Source of the DNA: Rhodococcus sp. 06-235-1A
GTDB taxonomy: Bacteria; Actinomycetota; Actinomycetes; Mycobacteriales; Mycobacteriaceae
Length of the DNA stretch: 64,000 nt
Reading direction: 5' to 3'
Assembly: GCF_002258785.1 (NCBI RefSeq)
Contig: NZ_NOYI01000024.1
Span: forward strand, 163,218 to 227,217
This document shows, piece by piece, positions 17,687 to 26,535 of this stretch. Positions within the stretch are counted from its first letter, which is position 1. Each line of letters begins with the position of its first letter. Position numbers and translations under genes: made by a program. The notes under the pieces are model-generated. The model worked only from the letters and a program-made list of their open reading frames with translations. It was not told the origin of the DNA and did not search any database.

Positions 17687-19051
17687 TCAGATCCCCTGTG
17701 CCACAGCGCGAAGCGAGTGTTCGAGGACGGTGAGCGCGTCGGCCAGTAGCTCGTCGGAGATCACAAGGGGCGGCAGCAGGCGGATGACGTTGCCGTAGGT
17801 ACCGCAGGTCAGCACGATCACCCCTGCCTCGAGTGCCGCAGCCGCAACGGCTTTGGTGGCTTCCGGGTTGGGCTCGCGTCCACCGGGTACGACCAGTTCG
17901 ACGGCCAGCATCGCTCCGCGGCCACGCACGTCTCCGATGATGTCGAGCTCGGACGCCAACGCGTCGAGTCGCTCCGACACGATGCGTTCGATATCGCGGG
18001 CTCGGGCGTTGAGGTCGAGCGTGTCCATCTGCTCGATCGACGCCAAGGCAGCGGCGCAGGCGACGGGGTTGCCGCCGTAGGTTCCACCGAGTCCACCGGG
18101 GTGCACGGCGTCGATGAGGTCGGCGCGGCCGGTGACCGCGGCCAGCGGCATGCCGCCTGCAATGCCCTTCGCCAGGGTGATCAGGTCCGGCACGACGCCC
18201 TCGTGCTCACTGGCGAACCAGGCACCTGTCCGGGTGAATCCGGACTGCACCTCGTCGGCGATGAAGACGACGTCGTTCTCGCGCGCCCAGTTCGCCAGTG
18301 CAGGCAGGAAGCCTTCGGCAGGCACGACGAAGCCGCCCTCACCTTGAATGGGCTCGATCAGGATGGCCGCGAGATTGCCTGCGCCGACCTGCTTTTCGAT
18401 GACTGAGATCGCCCGGTCCGCAGCCTGGGCACCGGTGACCGAGGAACCGTCGGCGTTCAGACCTTCGCGGAACGGGTAGGACATCGGGGCCCGGTAGACC
18501 TCGGGAGCGAACGGCCCGAACCCGCTCTTGTACGGCATCGACTTGGACGTCAGCGCCATCGTCAGATTGGTACGACCGTGGTACGCGTGGTCGAACACGA
18601 CGACAGCGGACTTTCCGGTTGCATGCCGCGCGATCTTGACGGCGTTCTCGACTGCCTCTGCACCGCTGTTGAACAGGACGGTGCGCTTGTCGTGGTCGCC
18701 CGGCGTGAGCTCGGCCAGCTTCTCGGCGACCGCGATGTAGCCCTCGTAAGGCGCGATCATGAAGCAGGTGTGCGTGAAATGCGCGACCTGATCCTGCACA
18801 GCGGCAACGACTGCCGGGTTGGATGCGCCGACTGTCGTCACCGCGATTCCGGCTCCGAGGTCGATCAGCGAATTACCGTCCACATCGACCACCACGCCAC
18901 CGTCGGCATCGGCCACGTACACCGGCAACGTCGACGCAACGCCTGCACCGACGACGGCCTTGCGGCGCTGCGCCAACGCCGCCGACTTCGGCCCGGGGAA
19001 GGCGGTGACGATCTTGCGCTCCTGCGGAAGTCGGTACTCGATCGAGGCCAT
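17687..19051 (-). CDS. gabT: 4-aminobutyrate--2-oxoglutarate transaminase
   Basis: The 454-residue class III PLP aminotransferase has FNSGAEAVENAVKIAR, DHAYHGRTNL, VFIADEVQSGFTRTG and the PLP-lysine motif TLAKGIAGGMPLAA. It converts GABA to succinate semialdehyde; GabT enzymes often also accept 5-aminovalerate. It is divergent from a PucR regulator across about 130 bases. In Corynebacterium the gab genes are controlled by a PucR-type regulator, so control by the neighbour is likely. Confidence 0.93.
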   Translation of the reverse strand: MASIEYRLPQERKIVTAFPGPKSAALAQRRKAVVGAGVASTLPVYVADADGGVVVDVDGNSLIDLGAGIAVTTVGASNPAVVAAVQDQVAHFTHTCFMIAPYEGYIAVAEKLAELTPGDHDKRTVLFNSGAEAVENAVKIARHATGKSAVVVFDHAYHGRTNLTMALTSKSMPYKSGFGPFAPEVYRAPMSYPFREGLNADGSSVTGAQAADRAISVIEKQVGAGNLAAILIEPIQGEGGFVVPAEGFLPALANWARENDVVFIADEVQSGFTRTGAWFASEHEGVVPDLITLAKGIAGGMPLAAVTGRADLIDAVHPGGLGGTYGGNPVACAAALASIEQMDTLDLNARARDIERIVSERLDALASELDIIGDVRGRGAMLAVELVVPGGREPNPEATKAVAAAALEAGVIVLTCGTYGNVIRLLPPLVISDELLADALTVLEHSLRAVAQGI

Positions 19052-19181
19052 GGTCGTACCTTTCGTATGGGCTGGTTCAGCAAGTATGCGGCCGGTCGAC
19101 CGCCCGAGACCGCTGCCAATTCGTCCACTCGAAGGGCATATTGCACTCCATTTCGTCGACCCGGGGTTTACAGTTCGACGG

Positions 19182-20678
19182 GTGAGCGTGCAGATGTCCT
19201 GGCTGCTGAGGCAACGACACCTTCGACTGAGTCATCGCGGAGGACCCGAACGCAGCGCCGTGCCCATCGTCTTCGCACAGGCGACCGAACTCACCGACCC
19301 CAGCCCGTGGCTGTCGGGCGGTGAGTTGATTCTGACGACCGGGCTGGGCTTCGACTCCGACGGCCCCGCGCTCGGCACCTACGTCCGCACCCTGGCCGCC
19401 GCCGGTGTCGCCTGCCTCGGTTTCGGAGTCGGACTGTCCCACAGCACAATTCCACGTCATATCCTCGAGGCCGCCGAGGAAGTCGGACTTCCCGTCGTGG
19501 AGGTCCCCTACGACATTCCGTTCGCCGCCGTCATTCGCGCGGTCGTGAAGCGAATCTCCGAGCAGGAGTACGAGCAGGTCGTTCGCGCTGCGTCGGTGCA
19601 GAACCGGATCACTCGGGCAGCGCTGCACGGCGGCGTCGACGCGATCGTCCGCGAACTCGCCGTTGCCACGTCGACATCGGTGGCACTGATCGGCAGGCGC
19701 ACCGAGTCGTTTCATCCCGCAGATGCGTCCGACCTCGTCGAGCAGGCCCGCGAGATCGCCCGCAGCATCCGGCCGTCGTCCGCTCCCGCCACCGTGTCGG
19801 CGAGCGAACCGGGGCGCACCGTGACCCTGCATTCGGTTGCGATCACCGGTGGGGCTCCGACCTTCCTGGCCATCCGCACCACAGGGCCGATGACCGGGGT
19901 CGAGCAGATCTTGCTGGGACACGCGGTATCGCTGGTGACACTCGAGCTCGAGAAGCCGGCACGACTGCGCGCCGAGCAGTCCAGGCTCAACACCCTCGCG
20001 CTCGGGTTGTTGCTGGACGGGCATCTGCCGTCGTCCGCCGACACAGCCCTACCGAGCTATCTCGCCGATGCCGCCGACGACGACTCCCACATCAGGGTTG
20101 CGGTGATCCGCGGACCGTCCGAGCGCATCGCCGACGCGGTCGATGCCGAGTCCCGACTCCGCGCGCTGCCCACCTACGCCCGTCGCACCGACACAGGCTG
20201 TGAACTACTGCTACGCGGCTCCGACGACACCCGGTTCGTTGCCCACCTCGTCGATTCACTTCCACGGTCGACGTGCGCCGGCATCAGTTCGCGCCTGCAC
20301 ATCGGCGAGTCGCCTACGGCGCTGCGGCAAGCCACACTCGCATGCGCCGCAGCGGGTCCTCACGACCGGATCGTCGAATTCACCGGGTCGATGCTGCTGG
20401 CCTCCGAACCGGTACAGGAGTCGTTGCGCGCCATGGCTGCAGTAACCATCGCGGTACTGGCCGAGTACGACCGCACCCATTCCGCCGATCTGGTGGGATC
20501 ACTGCGGGCTTTCCTCGAAGCGAACGGACATTGGGAAACCGCTGCGGCGCACCTGTCCGTTCATCGTCACACATTGCGAAACCGGATCACGCGGTGCGAG
20601 GACTTGCTCGCGGTGGATCTGACGTCGGCGCGGGTGCGGGCGGAATTGTTGCTCTCGTTGCTCGCCGCGACAACGTGA
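19182..20678 (+). CDS. PucR family regulator, probable regulator of gabTD
   Basis: This PucR regulator of about 498 residues has an N-terminal PucR ligand domain (AQATELTDPSPWLSGGELIL), a central region, and a C-terminal PucR/CdaR helix-turn-helix (AAAHLSVHRHTLRNRITRCE). Starts possible in this frame are GTG at 19182 and ATG at 19194; the longer frame upstream overlaps gabT antisense and lacks domain sequence. A TACAGT box at 19169-19174 lies 7 bases before the GTG, suggesting leaderless translation. It probably senses GABA, by analogy with corynebacterial GabR. Confidence 0.85.
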   Translation: MSVQMSWLLRQRHLRLSHRGGPERSAVPIVFAQATELTDPSPWLSGGELILTTGLGFDSDGPALGTYVRTLAAAGVACLGFGVGLSHSTIPRHILEAAEEVGLPVVEVPYDIPFAAVIRAVVKRISEQEYEQVVRAASVQNRITRAALHGGVDAIVRELAVATSTSVALIGRRTESFHPADASDLVEQAREIARSIRPSSAPATVSASEPGRTVTLHSVAITGGAPTFLAIRTTGPMTGVEQILLGHAVSLVTLELEKPARLRAEQSRLNTLALGLLLDGHLPSSADTALPSYLADAADDDSHIRVAVIRGPSERIADAVDAESRLRALPTYARRTDTGCELLLRGSDDTRFVAHLVDSLPRSTCAGISSRLHIGESPTALRQATLACAAAGPHDRIVEFTGSMLLASEPVQESLRAMAAVTIAVLAEYDRTHSADLVGSLRAFLEANGHWETAAAHLSVHRHTLRNRITRCEDLLAVDLTSARVRAELLLSLLAATT

Positions 20679-20715
20679 ACAACGTGAATATCGGTGATCG
20701 TGTGAGGATTTCTCG

Positions 20716-21507
20716 ATGACCACGCCACGTCCTGAACCCCACATCGCCGTCGCAACCGCGAAATCGGTCCGGCTCGGGGTACTCCTGGCCGCCGTCGGGG
20801 GGTTCCTCGACGCCTACACCTACGTCACCCGCGGAGGCGTGTTCGCGGGTGCCCAGACCGGCAACGTGGTGCTGCTCGGCGTCGATATCGCCGGCGGGCG
20901 GTGGGTCGAGGCGCTCGCGTTTCTGCCACCGTTGGCGGCCTTCGTGCTCGGCGTCGCGACAGCGGAGTTCATCGCATTGCCCGCGGTGGCGAAGATCGTG
21001 CGACGACCGGTACGCGCAGTACTCGTGTTCGAGATACTCGTGGTCCTGGTCGTCGGGTTGCTCCCGGCAACCGTGCCCGACGCCGTCGTCTCGGTGATTC
21101 TCGCGCACGTGGCCGGCGTACAGGTGACGACCTTTCGCGTGCTGGTGGATTCGCCGTTCAACACCACGATGACCACCGGGAATCTCCGCAGCATGGCGAT
21201 GGCCGCCTTCCATCGCATCGTCGAACACGATCGCGAGGCGGGGACGCGTGCACGACGGTTCGGCGCGGTGATTTCCGGGTTCCTCGGTGGGGCGCTGCTG
21301 GGCGCAGCGGCGGTCGAGCTGTTCGGACTGCGAGCGATCTGGGTCGTGGCCCTGATGCTGACGATTGCGCTGGCACTGTTCGTGTTCGACGAGCGCGCGC
21401 CCCGGTCGTTCAATCCGAAGTTTCAGTCGCCCAACCGAAGCGGAGCGATGGACTCGAACACGTCCCCCGGTCCTGGATTGCCCTCGGCGGACGAACCGCC
21501 CAAGTGA
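20716..21507 (+). CDS. YoaK/DUF1275 family membrane protein
   Basis: The 263-residue protein has about six hydrophobic helices and the DUF1275 features GGFLDAYTYVTRGGVFAGAQTGNVV and TTFRVLVDS...TGNLRSMA. Members are small integral membrane proteins, suggested transporters without proven substrates. It starts 37 bases after the PucR gene. Its last 85 bases overlap the end of the convergent monooxygenase gene; the C-terminal tail (residues about 225-263) lacks membrane segments, so the overlap lies in a dispensable tail. Confidence 0.85.
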   Translation: MTTPRPEPHIAVATAKSVRLGVLLAAVGGFLDAYTYVTRGGVFAGAQTGNVVLLGVDIAGGRWVEALAFLPPLAAFVLGVATAEFIALPAVAKIVRRPVRAVLVFEILVVLVVGLLPATVPDAVVSVILAHVAGVQVTTFRVLVDSPFNTTMTTGNLRSMAMAAFHRIVEHDREAGTRARRFGAVISGFLGGALLGAAAVELFGLRAIWVVALMLTIALALFVFDERAPRSFNPKFQSPNRSGAMDSNTSPGPGLPSADEPPK

Positions 21508-23108
21508 TGCACAACGCCCCACACCGCGTTCAAGGCTGTATGAATCGCACCCTCCGCCCAACCCGCGGTCCACGAGATGTCGTCGCCGGCCAGGAAGATC
21601 CCTCGGTGCCGAGGGTCGAGCTCGTGTTGCATGAAATGGGTGAACAATCTCTCCTGGTATCGGTAATGACCCGGCAGGTTCGCTTTGAATGCACCCATGA
21701 AATCGCGTTCGGTCTCCCAGGACAGTGTCACCGGGGTGGAGATGATGTGGCTGCGAAAGTCGACGCCGGGATAAATCTCCTCGAGCGAGCGCAGCATGAT
21801 GTTCATGCGCTCGGTCGGGTCGAGGGCGAGCAACTTGAGCGAGTCGTCGGACCAGGTGTAGGACAGGCAGATGAGCCCCGGCTTGCCCTCTCCCTGGTCG
21901 AGTAGGTAAGTGCCGCGGCTCATTCGATCGGTCAGCGTCATGCTGACCAGGTCTCGCCCGGTGACCGGATCCTTGTCCTTCCAGAACGGACGATCGACGA
22001 GTGCGAACACTTTGGTCGACCCCATGTAGTGCGTTCGTTCGATGGCCGTCCAGTGATCGATGGGAAACAGGCCGTCGTCACATCTGATGTTGCTGAGCAA
22101 CATCCAACTCTGCGCGGTCACGACGGCGGCCGCATAGGTGCGGATGTTGCCGCGGTCGTCGTGGATCGTGGTGCCGCCGTCGGTGCGCCTGATCTCGGTG
22201 ACGCGCGACATCGTGGTGCCGCCGTTCAGCGAGGCCACCGACGTTCCCGCAGGCCAGTGCGCCACGTTCTCCGGCGAGTCGGTCCACAGCCGCATCGGCA
22301 GTTGCTGTGAGCCCCCGACGATTCCGCGATGGTGGTCGTCTGCTGCCGTGATGACGACACGAAGGATCTCGAGAATGGAGTTGGGATAGTCGGTGTCCCA
22401 TCCGCCCGTTCCGAAACCGACCTGGCCGAACAACTCCCGCATCCGAAACGACGAGAAGTGCTCGGATGCGGCCAGGAATCCGTAGAAGGTCTGATCGTCG
22501 AACTTCACGATCAGCTCGTTCCATATTCGCTTGATCTGGGCCACGTCCCGCCTGCGAACGGCTCGCTGCAGCGGAACCAGCTCGGCGTGTTCCTCGAGCG
22601 TCCTGTTCCACGCGTCGGCAACCTCGGCGAAGATCGGCGGAAGCTCGTCGAGCTTGCGCGCGTAATGGCTCTCGCCCTTGAGGTCGATCACCGTACTGGG
22701 GGTCGCCTCGGCCAGCGGGTTCGGAAACGGCGTGGTTTCGAGACCGACCGCGTCGAGGTAGTGGAACAGCGTGGTGGACGACGGCGGGAACCGCATTGCA
22801 CCCATTTCGGCCACCACACCGGGGTGCCCTTCGAACGGCACCGAACGCATTCGCCCGCCGATCCGATCCGATTCGTACACAACAGGTTTCAAGCCCAGCT
22901 TGAGCAGCTCGTGGGCGACGACCATGCCCGCGAGTCCACCGCCGATCACGGCGACCTCGGTACCGAGGGCCTCGTCGGGAATGCTGCCAAGGCCGGCCGG
23001 ATGCGCGAGGTAATCGTCGTACGCGAACGGAAAGTCCGGACCGAACATCGTCAGCGGCTGGTCGTCCTCGGATTCGATCGCGCTGTCCGGGGTGACGGGT
23101 GTGCTCAT
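21423..23108 (-). CDS. L-lysine/L-arginine 2-monooxygenase-like flavin amine oxidase
   Basis: The 561-residue flavoprotein has TMFGPDFPFAYDDYLAHPAG at the N-terminus, GGGLAG at 56-61, RFPPSSTTLFHYLDAVGLET and GIFLAGDDISWTAGWAEGAI at the C-terminus. These segments match, as I recall them, the Pseudomonas lysine 2-monooxygenase/oxidase and tryptophan 2-monooxygenase group. Such enzymes convert an amino acid and O2 to the chain-shortened amide plus CO2. The C-N hydrolase gene just upstream overlaps it by ATGA and would open that amide. The ureohydrolase and gab genes nearby favour arginine as substrate; lysine is the alternative. Confidence 0.8.
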   Translation of the reverse strand: MSTPVTPDSAIESEDDQPLTMFGPDFPFAYDDYLAHPAGLGSIPDEALGTEVAVIGGGLAGMVVAHELLKLGLKPVVYESDRIGGRMRSVPFEGHPGVVAEMGAMRFPPSSTTLFHYLDAVGLETTPFPNPLAEATPSTVIDLKGESHYARKLDELPPIFAEVADAWNRTLEEHAELVPLQRAVRRRDVAQIKRIWNELIVKFDDQTFYGFLAASEHFSSFRMRELFGQVGFGTGGWDTDYPNSILEILRVVITAADDHHRGIVGGSQQLPMRLWTDSPENVAHWPAGTSVASLNGGTTMSRVTEIRRTDGGTTIHDDRGNIRTYAAAVVTAQSWMLLSNIRCDDGLFPIDHWTAIERTHYMGSTKVFALVDRPFWKDKDPVTGRDLVSMTLTDRMSRGTYLLDQGEGKPGLICLSYTWSDDSLKLLALDPTERMNIMLRSLEEIYPGVDFRSHIISTPVTLSWETERDFMGAFKANLPGHYRYQERLFTHFMQHELDPRHRGIFLAGDDISWTAGWAEGAIHTALNAVWGVVHHLGGSSAEGNPGPGDVFESIAPLRLGD

Positions 23109-23926
23109 CGGTCGGTCTCCTGCTCGGGCCGCGAGGACCCTGTCGGGTAGAGGTCATGGCGGCGATCGGCCAGATGCGTGTTGACGGCGCGGGATCGAGC
23201 GAGCTCGGCCGGATCCAGTGTGACCGTCACAAGTTGTTCGTGCGCCCCGGCCCGCGCTAGGTCGTTACCACCCGGTGCCACAGCACAGGTGAGCCCGCAA
23301 TACGTCAGACCGGCCTCGGCTCCGCAGCGGTTGACGTAGGTGATGAACAGTTGGCTCTCGTACGCCCGTGTCGGGACGACGTGGGTTGCGATGATCTCGA
23401 ACGGAGTCATCAGACCGGTGGGGACGATCAACCACTGCGTTCCGGCATCGGCGTGCGCGCGCACGGTTTCCGGGAATTCGACGTCGTAACAGGTGAGCAG
23501 CCCGCAGCGAATCCCGCCGAAATCGAACTGCACCAACAGTTCCGGGCCAGCAGCGAAGTGCGTGCGGTCGAGTTCACCGAACAGGTGGGTCTTGCGGTAG
23601 CGCGCTACCGATCGTCCGGTTGCGTCGACCACCTGTACCGAGTTGTACACCGTCTCGCCGGCGAGCTCGGGGTATCCGTACACGATTGCAACGCCGCGGT
23701 TTCGAGCGATCGTCGCCACCTTCCCGAAGATCGGTCCGTCGAACGGTTCGGCTCGTTGGAGCACGAGATCGCCGATGTCGTAACCGCTGACCGACATCTC
23801 CGGAGTCACCAGGATCGACGCACCTGCTGCGGCCGCTCGACGCGCGGCGTCGTCCAGCGCCGCGAGGTTGGCGTCGACGTCGCCGGAGAACTCCGGCCCT
23901 TGAAACAGCGACGCGGTGACACTCAT
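23105..23926 (-). CDS. carbon-nitrogen hydrolase (nitrilase-superfamily amidase)
   Basis: The 273-residue protein has the complete nitrilase triad: Glu43 (VTPEMSVSGYDIGD), Lys112 (RKTHLFGELD) and Cys146 (GLLTCYDVEFPE). It probably hydrolyses the omega-substituted amide released by the monooxygenase (4-guanidinobutyramide, or 5-aminovaleramide in the lysine route). ATG at 23926 overlaps the regulator stop (ATGA), and its own stop overlaps the monooxygenase start (ATGA), giving a strictly coupled three-gene operon. Confidence 0.88.
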   Translation of the reverse strand: MSVTASLFQGPEFSGDVDANLAALDDAARRAAAAGASILVTPEMSVSGYDIGDLVLQRAEPFDGPIFGKVATIARNRGVAIVYGYPELAGETVYNSVQVVDATGRSVARYRKTHLFGELDRTHFAAGPELLVQFDFGGIRCGLLTCYDVEFPETVRAHADAGTQWLIVPTGLMTPFEIIATHVVPTRAYESQLFITYVNRCGAEAGLTYCGLTCAVAPGGNDLARAGAHEQLVTVTLDPAELARSRAVNTHLADRRHDLYPTGSSRPEQETDR

Positions 23927-24555
23927 GAAGAAGACTCCCGTTTCGTTGCAGGCAACTCCTCCGGCAACGCCGGGGCCAGTACCCACAGCACCTGCGCACC
24001 GCCGCTACCCTCACTGCGAAAACTGTGCGGTCGCCTGGGCGAGAAGGTGAACGCGTCGCCCGCCCCGAGCAGGACGTCGTCGCCCCCGAAGTTGCCGTCG
24101 GGGTCGGCCTCGAAGGTCACCCGAATCTCACCCGACAACACGTGCACGAACGTCACGTCCAACGGCAGGGTGTACGCCTCCGCCCCGCTGCCGCCGCCCT
24201 CCTCGATGTCTCCCAGTAGCACCTGGACGCGCCGCTCCCCCACCGGAGTCAGCAAATACTCCGTCATCGCTTCGCCGCCGAACACGATGCGCGGCAACGA
24301 CTGTGCCCGTACGACGTCACCCGCCGGGGCATCGTCGAACAGGGAGCCGACCGGTACGTCGAGCGCGGCACAGACCCGCACCAACGACGCAACCGAGGCG
24401 TTCACCTGATCGCGCTCGAGCTTGGACAGATATCCCTTGGTCACCCCGCAGGTGTCGGCGAGCGCGTCCAGAGTCAACCGCTTCTTCTGCCGAGCCTCCT
24501 TGAGCCGCGCGCCTATACGCGGTGCATCGCTGACGACCGACGTAGCAAGGGACAC
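23923..24555 (-). CDS. XRE-cupin transcriptional regulator
   Basis: The 210-residue protein has an XRE helix-turn-helix (about residues 14-68, RLTLDALADTCGVTKGYLSKLE) and a C-terminal cupin domain (about 105-190, VTFVHVLSGEIRVTFE). This architecture is typical of regulators of amino-acid or polyamine catabolism (PuuR-like), the cupin sensing a small metabolite. It heads the operon with the amidase and monooxygenase and is divergent from the ureohydrolase, so it likely controls both sides. Confidence 0.88.
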   Translation of the reverse strand: MSLATSVVSDAPRIGARLKEARQKKRLTLDALADTCGVTKGYLSKLERDQVNASVASLVRVCAALDVPVGSLFDDAPAGDVVRAQSLPRIVFGGEAMTEYLLTPVGERRVQVLLGDIEEGGGSGAEAYTLPLDVTFVHVLSGEIRVTFEADPDGNFGGDDVLLGAGDAFTFSPRRPHSFRSEGSGGAQVLWVLAPALPEELPATKRESSS

Positions 24556-24671
24556 TTCTCTCGCCTCTCAGGAAACTCGTGTTGACAAGATCGAGCATCA
24601 GAGTAACGCTTGCCGGGCGAACTGGTCGACCCAACCGTGACCGGACTCCTCGACTTCGGAAGGACTTCTCG

Positions 24672-25631
24672 ATGAACCCGAGCAATCCCGAGCACCCACC
24701 GATCGGTCCGGTCGACGCCACCAAGGTCCCCCGGTTCGCCGAGCCGACCACCTTCGCGCGGCTGCCCCGTCTCGACGAGGTCTCCCGCGCGGAAGTCACC
24801 ATCCTCGGCGTCCCGTTCGATTCCGGCGTGAGTTACCGCCCGGGCGCACGTTTCGGCCCGGGCCACATCCGAGCGGCCTCGAAACTGCTGCGGCCCTACA
24901 ACCCTGCGCTGAAGGTCTCGCCCTTCGCCCGTCAACAAGTCGCGGACTTCGGCGACATCGGGGTCAATCCGTTCGACATCACCGAGGCCCTGACCACGGT
25001 GCACGACGCGGTGACGGACCTGCGCGCCGACGGCTCGTCGGTTCTCACCCTCGGCGGTGACCACACCATTGCACTGCCGATCCTGCGTTCCCTCGCGCGC
25101 GACCACGGGCCGATAGCAGTGCTGCACTTCGATGCTCACCTCGACACGTGGGACACGTACTTCGGTGCTCCCTACACCCATGGCACCCCGTTCCGGCGAG
25201 CCAGCGAGGAGGGTCTGATCGACCTGGAACGCTCGCAGCACATCGGTATTCGCGGCCCGCTCTACAGCGAGCAGGATCTCGAGGACGATCGCGTACTCGG
25301 CTTCCAGGTGATTCGCTCCGACGACTACGAGGTCGACGGTGTGGCCAGCATCGTCGAGCGGATGCGCAGACGACTCGACGGAGGCCCGGTCTACGTCTCG
25401 GTCGACATCGACGTTCTCGACCCAGCACACGCTCCGGGCACCGGCACTCCCGAGGCCGGGGGCATGACTTCTCGCGAACTGTTGAACACCCTGCGCGGAC
25501 TCGTCGGGCTGAACGTGGTCGGTGCCGACATCGTCGAGGTCGCGCCGGCATACGACCACGCCGAGATCACCGGAATCGCCGCGGCTCACGTGGCCTACGA
25601 ACTGCTCTCGGTGCTGGCCCTCAACCGATAG
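24672..25631 (+). CDS. ureohydrolase of the agmatinase/guanidinobutyrase type
   Basis: The 319-residue arginase-superfamily enzyme has all dinuclear manganese ligands: GGDHT (His131), DAHLD (Asp154, His156, Asp158) and SVDIDVLDP (Asp245, Asp247). SpeB-like enzymes release urea from a guanidino compound. In this context 4-guanidinobutyrate (giving GABA for GabT) fits better than agmatine, because no arginine decarboxylase is nearby. ATG at 24672 has GGAAGGA upstream; a TTGACA at 24582-24587 may be its -35 box. Confidence 0.85.
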   Translation: MNPSNPEHPPIGPVDATKVPRFAEPTTFARLPRLDEVSRAEVTILGVPFDSGVSYRPGARFGPGHIRAASKLLRPYNPALKVSPFARQQVADFGDIGVNPFDITEALTTVHDAVTDLRADGSSVLTLGGDHTIALPILRSLARDHGPIAVLHFDAHLDTWDTYFGAPYTHGTPFRRASEEGLIDLERSQHIGIRGPLYSEQDLEDDRVLGFQVIRSDDYEVDGVASIVERMRRRLDGGPVYVSVDIDVLDPAHAPGTGTPEAGGMTSRELLNTLRGLVGLNVVGADIVEVAPAYDHAEITGIAAAHVAYELLSVLALNR

Positions 25632-25635
25632 AACG

Positions 25636-26535
25636 TCACCGACGCGGCAACACCAGAATCGGTACCGGTGAATGACGAATGATCTTCGTTGCCCGCGAAC
25701 CGAGGAACACCCGAGCGATCGGCCCCAACGGTCCGGACGATCCGATGGTCAGCACTTCGCCGTCCTGCCAGTGCAGTTCGTCGAGGGCCTCGCGCCAACT
25801 CCCGGCCGAGGCCAACTCGGTTGTCACCTGTTCGGCCGGAAGTCCCACCGCGACAGCGTCGTCCACCGCAGCGGTGAGCGCCTCGCTCAGCCCGCGGGCG
25901 AGTTCGGCGGCAACGTCGTCCTCGGCTCGCAGTCCGATCTCGGGTGGGTACATCGTCGCCCCTCGAACGACGAAGGACGCCAATCGCAGTGGAATGCCCG
26001 CATCCCTGGCCAGTTCCGCGGTCGGTCCCACCACACGCGAGGCCTCGCTGTCGCCGGAGAACGCACAGGTGATCCGCGTCAGCGTCGCACGTTCACGCAT
26101 GCGATAGCCGCGCGGAGCGAGCGCTACCGTCACCGGCGAGGAATGCAGGAGCTTGTCCGCGGTGGACCCGACGACAACTTGCCCGAGCGCGCCGTCGCCC
26201 GAGGAACCGAGCACCAGAACCGATGCCGAGAGGTTCTGTGCCGCTTCGGTCAACGCGGTCGACACCGAGCGATGCGCCAAGCGATGGAACGATGCGGTGA
26301 TGTCCGGGGCCCGGTCCTCCAGGTAGTGCCGCGCCTTCGCCTCGGACTCGGCTGCCGTCGCCGCGGCCCAATCCGCGAACTCCGCATCGACGCGTGCCAT
26401 CGACGGCGTGGACCACGGCTTGGGCACCACCGTCGCAACATCGATGTCGGTACCCGACGACCGCGCGAGTTGGGCACCGAGATCGAGGGCACCGACACTG
26501 CCTTTCCCCGGCGCGAAGGCGATCAGAACGCTCAT
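25636..26535 (-). CDS. universal stress protein, two UspA domains
   Basis: The 299-residue protein has tandem UspA domains. The first ends LVLGSSGDGALGQVVVGSTADKLL and the second TIGSSGPLGPIARVFLGSRA, both with the G-2x-G-9x-G-S/T type ATP loop. It is coupled by ATGA to the amino-acid permease. Usp domains next to APC permeases are common and may modulate transport, but no role can be assigned. Confidence 0.88.
   Translation of the reverse strand: MSVLIAFAPGKGSVGALDLGAQLARSSGTDIDVATVVPKPWSTPSMARVDAEFADWAAATAAESEAKARHYLEDRAPDITASFHRLAHRSVSTALTEAAQNLSASVLVLGSSGDGALGQVVVGSTADKLLHSSPVTVALAPRGYRMRERATLTRITCAFSGDSEASRVVGPTAELARDAGIPLRLASFVVRGATMYPPEIGLRAEDDVAAELARGLSEALTAAVDDAVAVGLPAEQVTTELASAGSWREALDELHWQDGEVLTIGSSGPLGPIARVFLGSRATKIIRHSPVPILVLPRR

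Noticed and set aside
21423..23926. Naming the genes davB and davA of the lysine 5-aminovalerate pathway
   Set aside because: Sequence similarity allows it, but the adjacent guanidinobutyrase-like gene and gabTD favour arginine; kept as an alternative rather than assigned.
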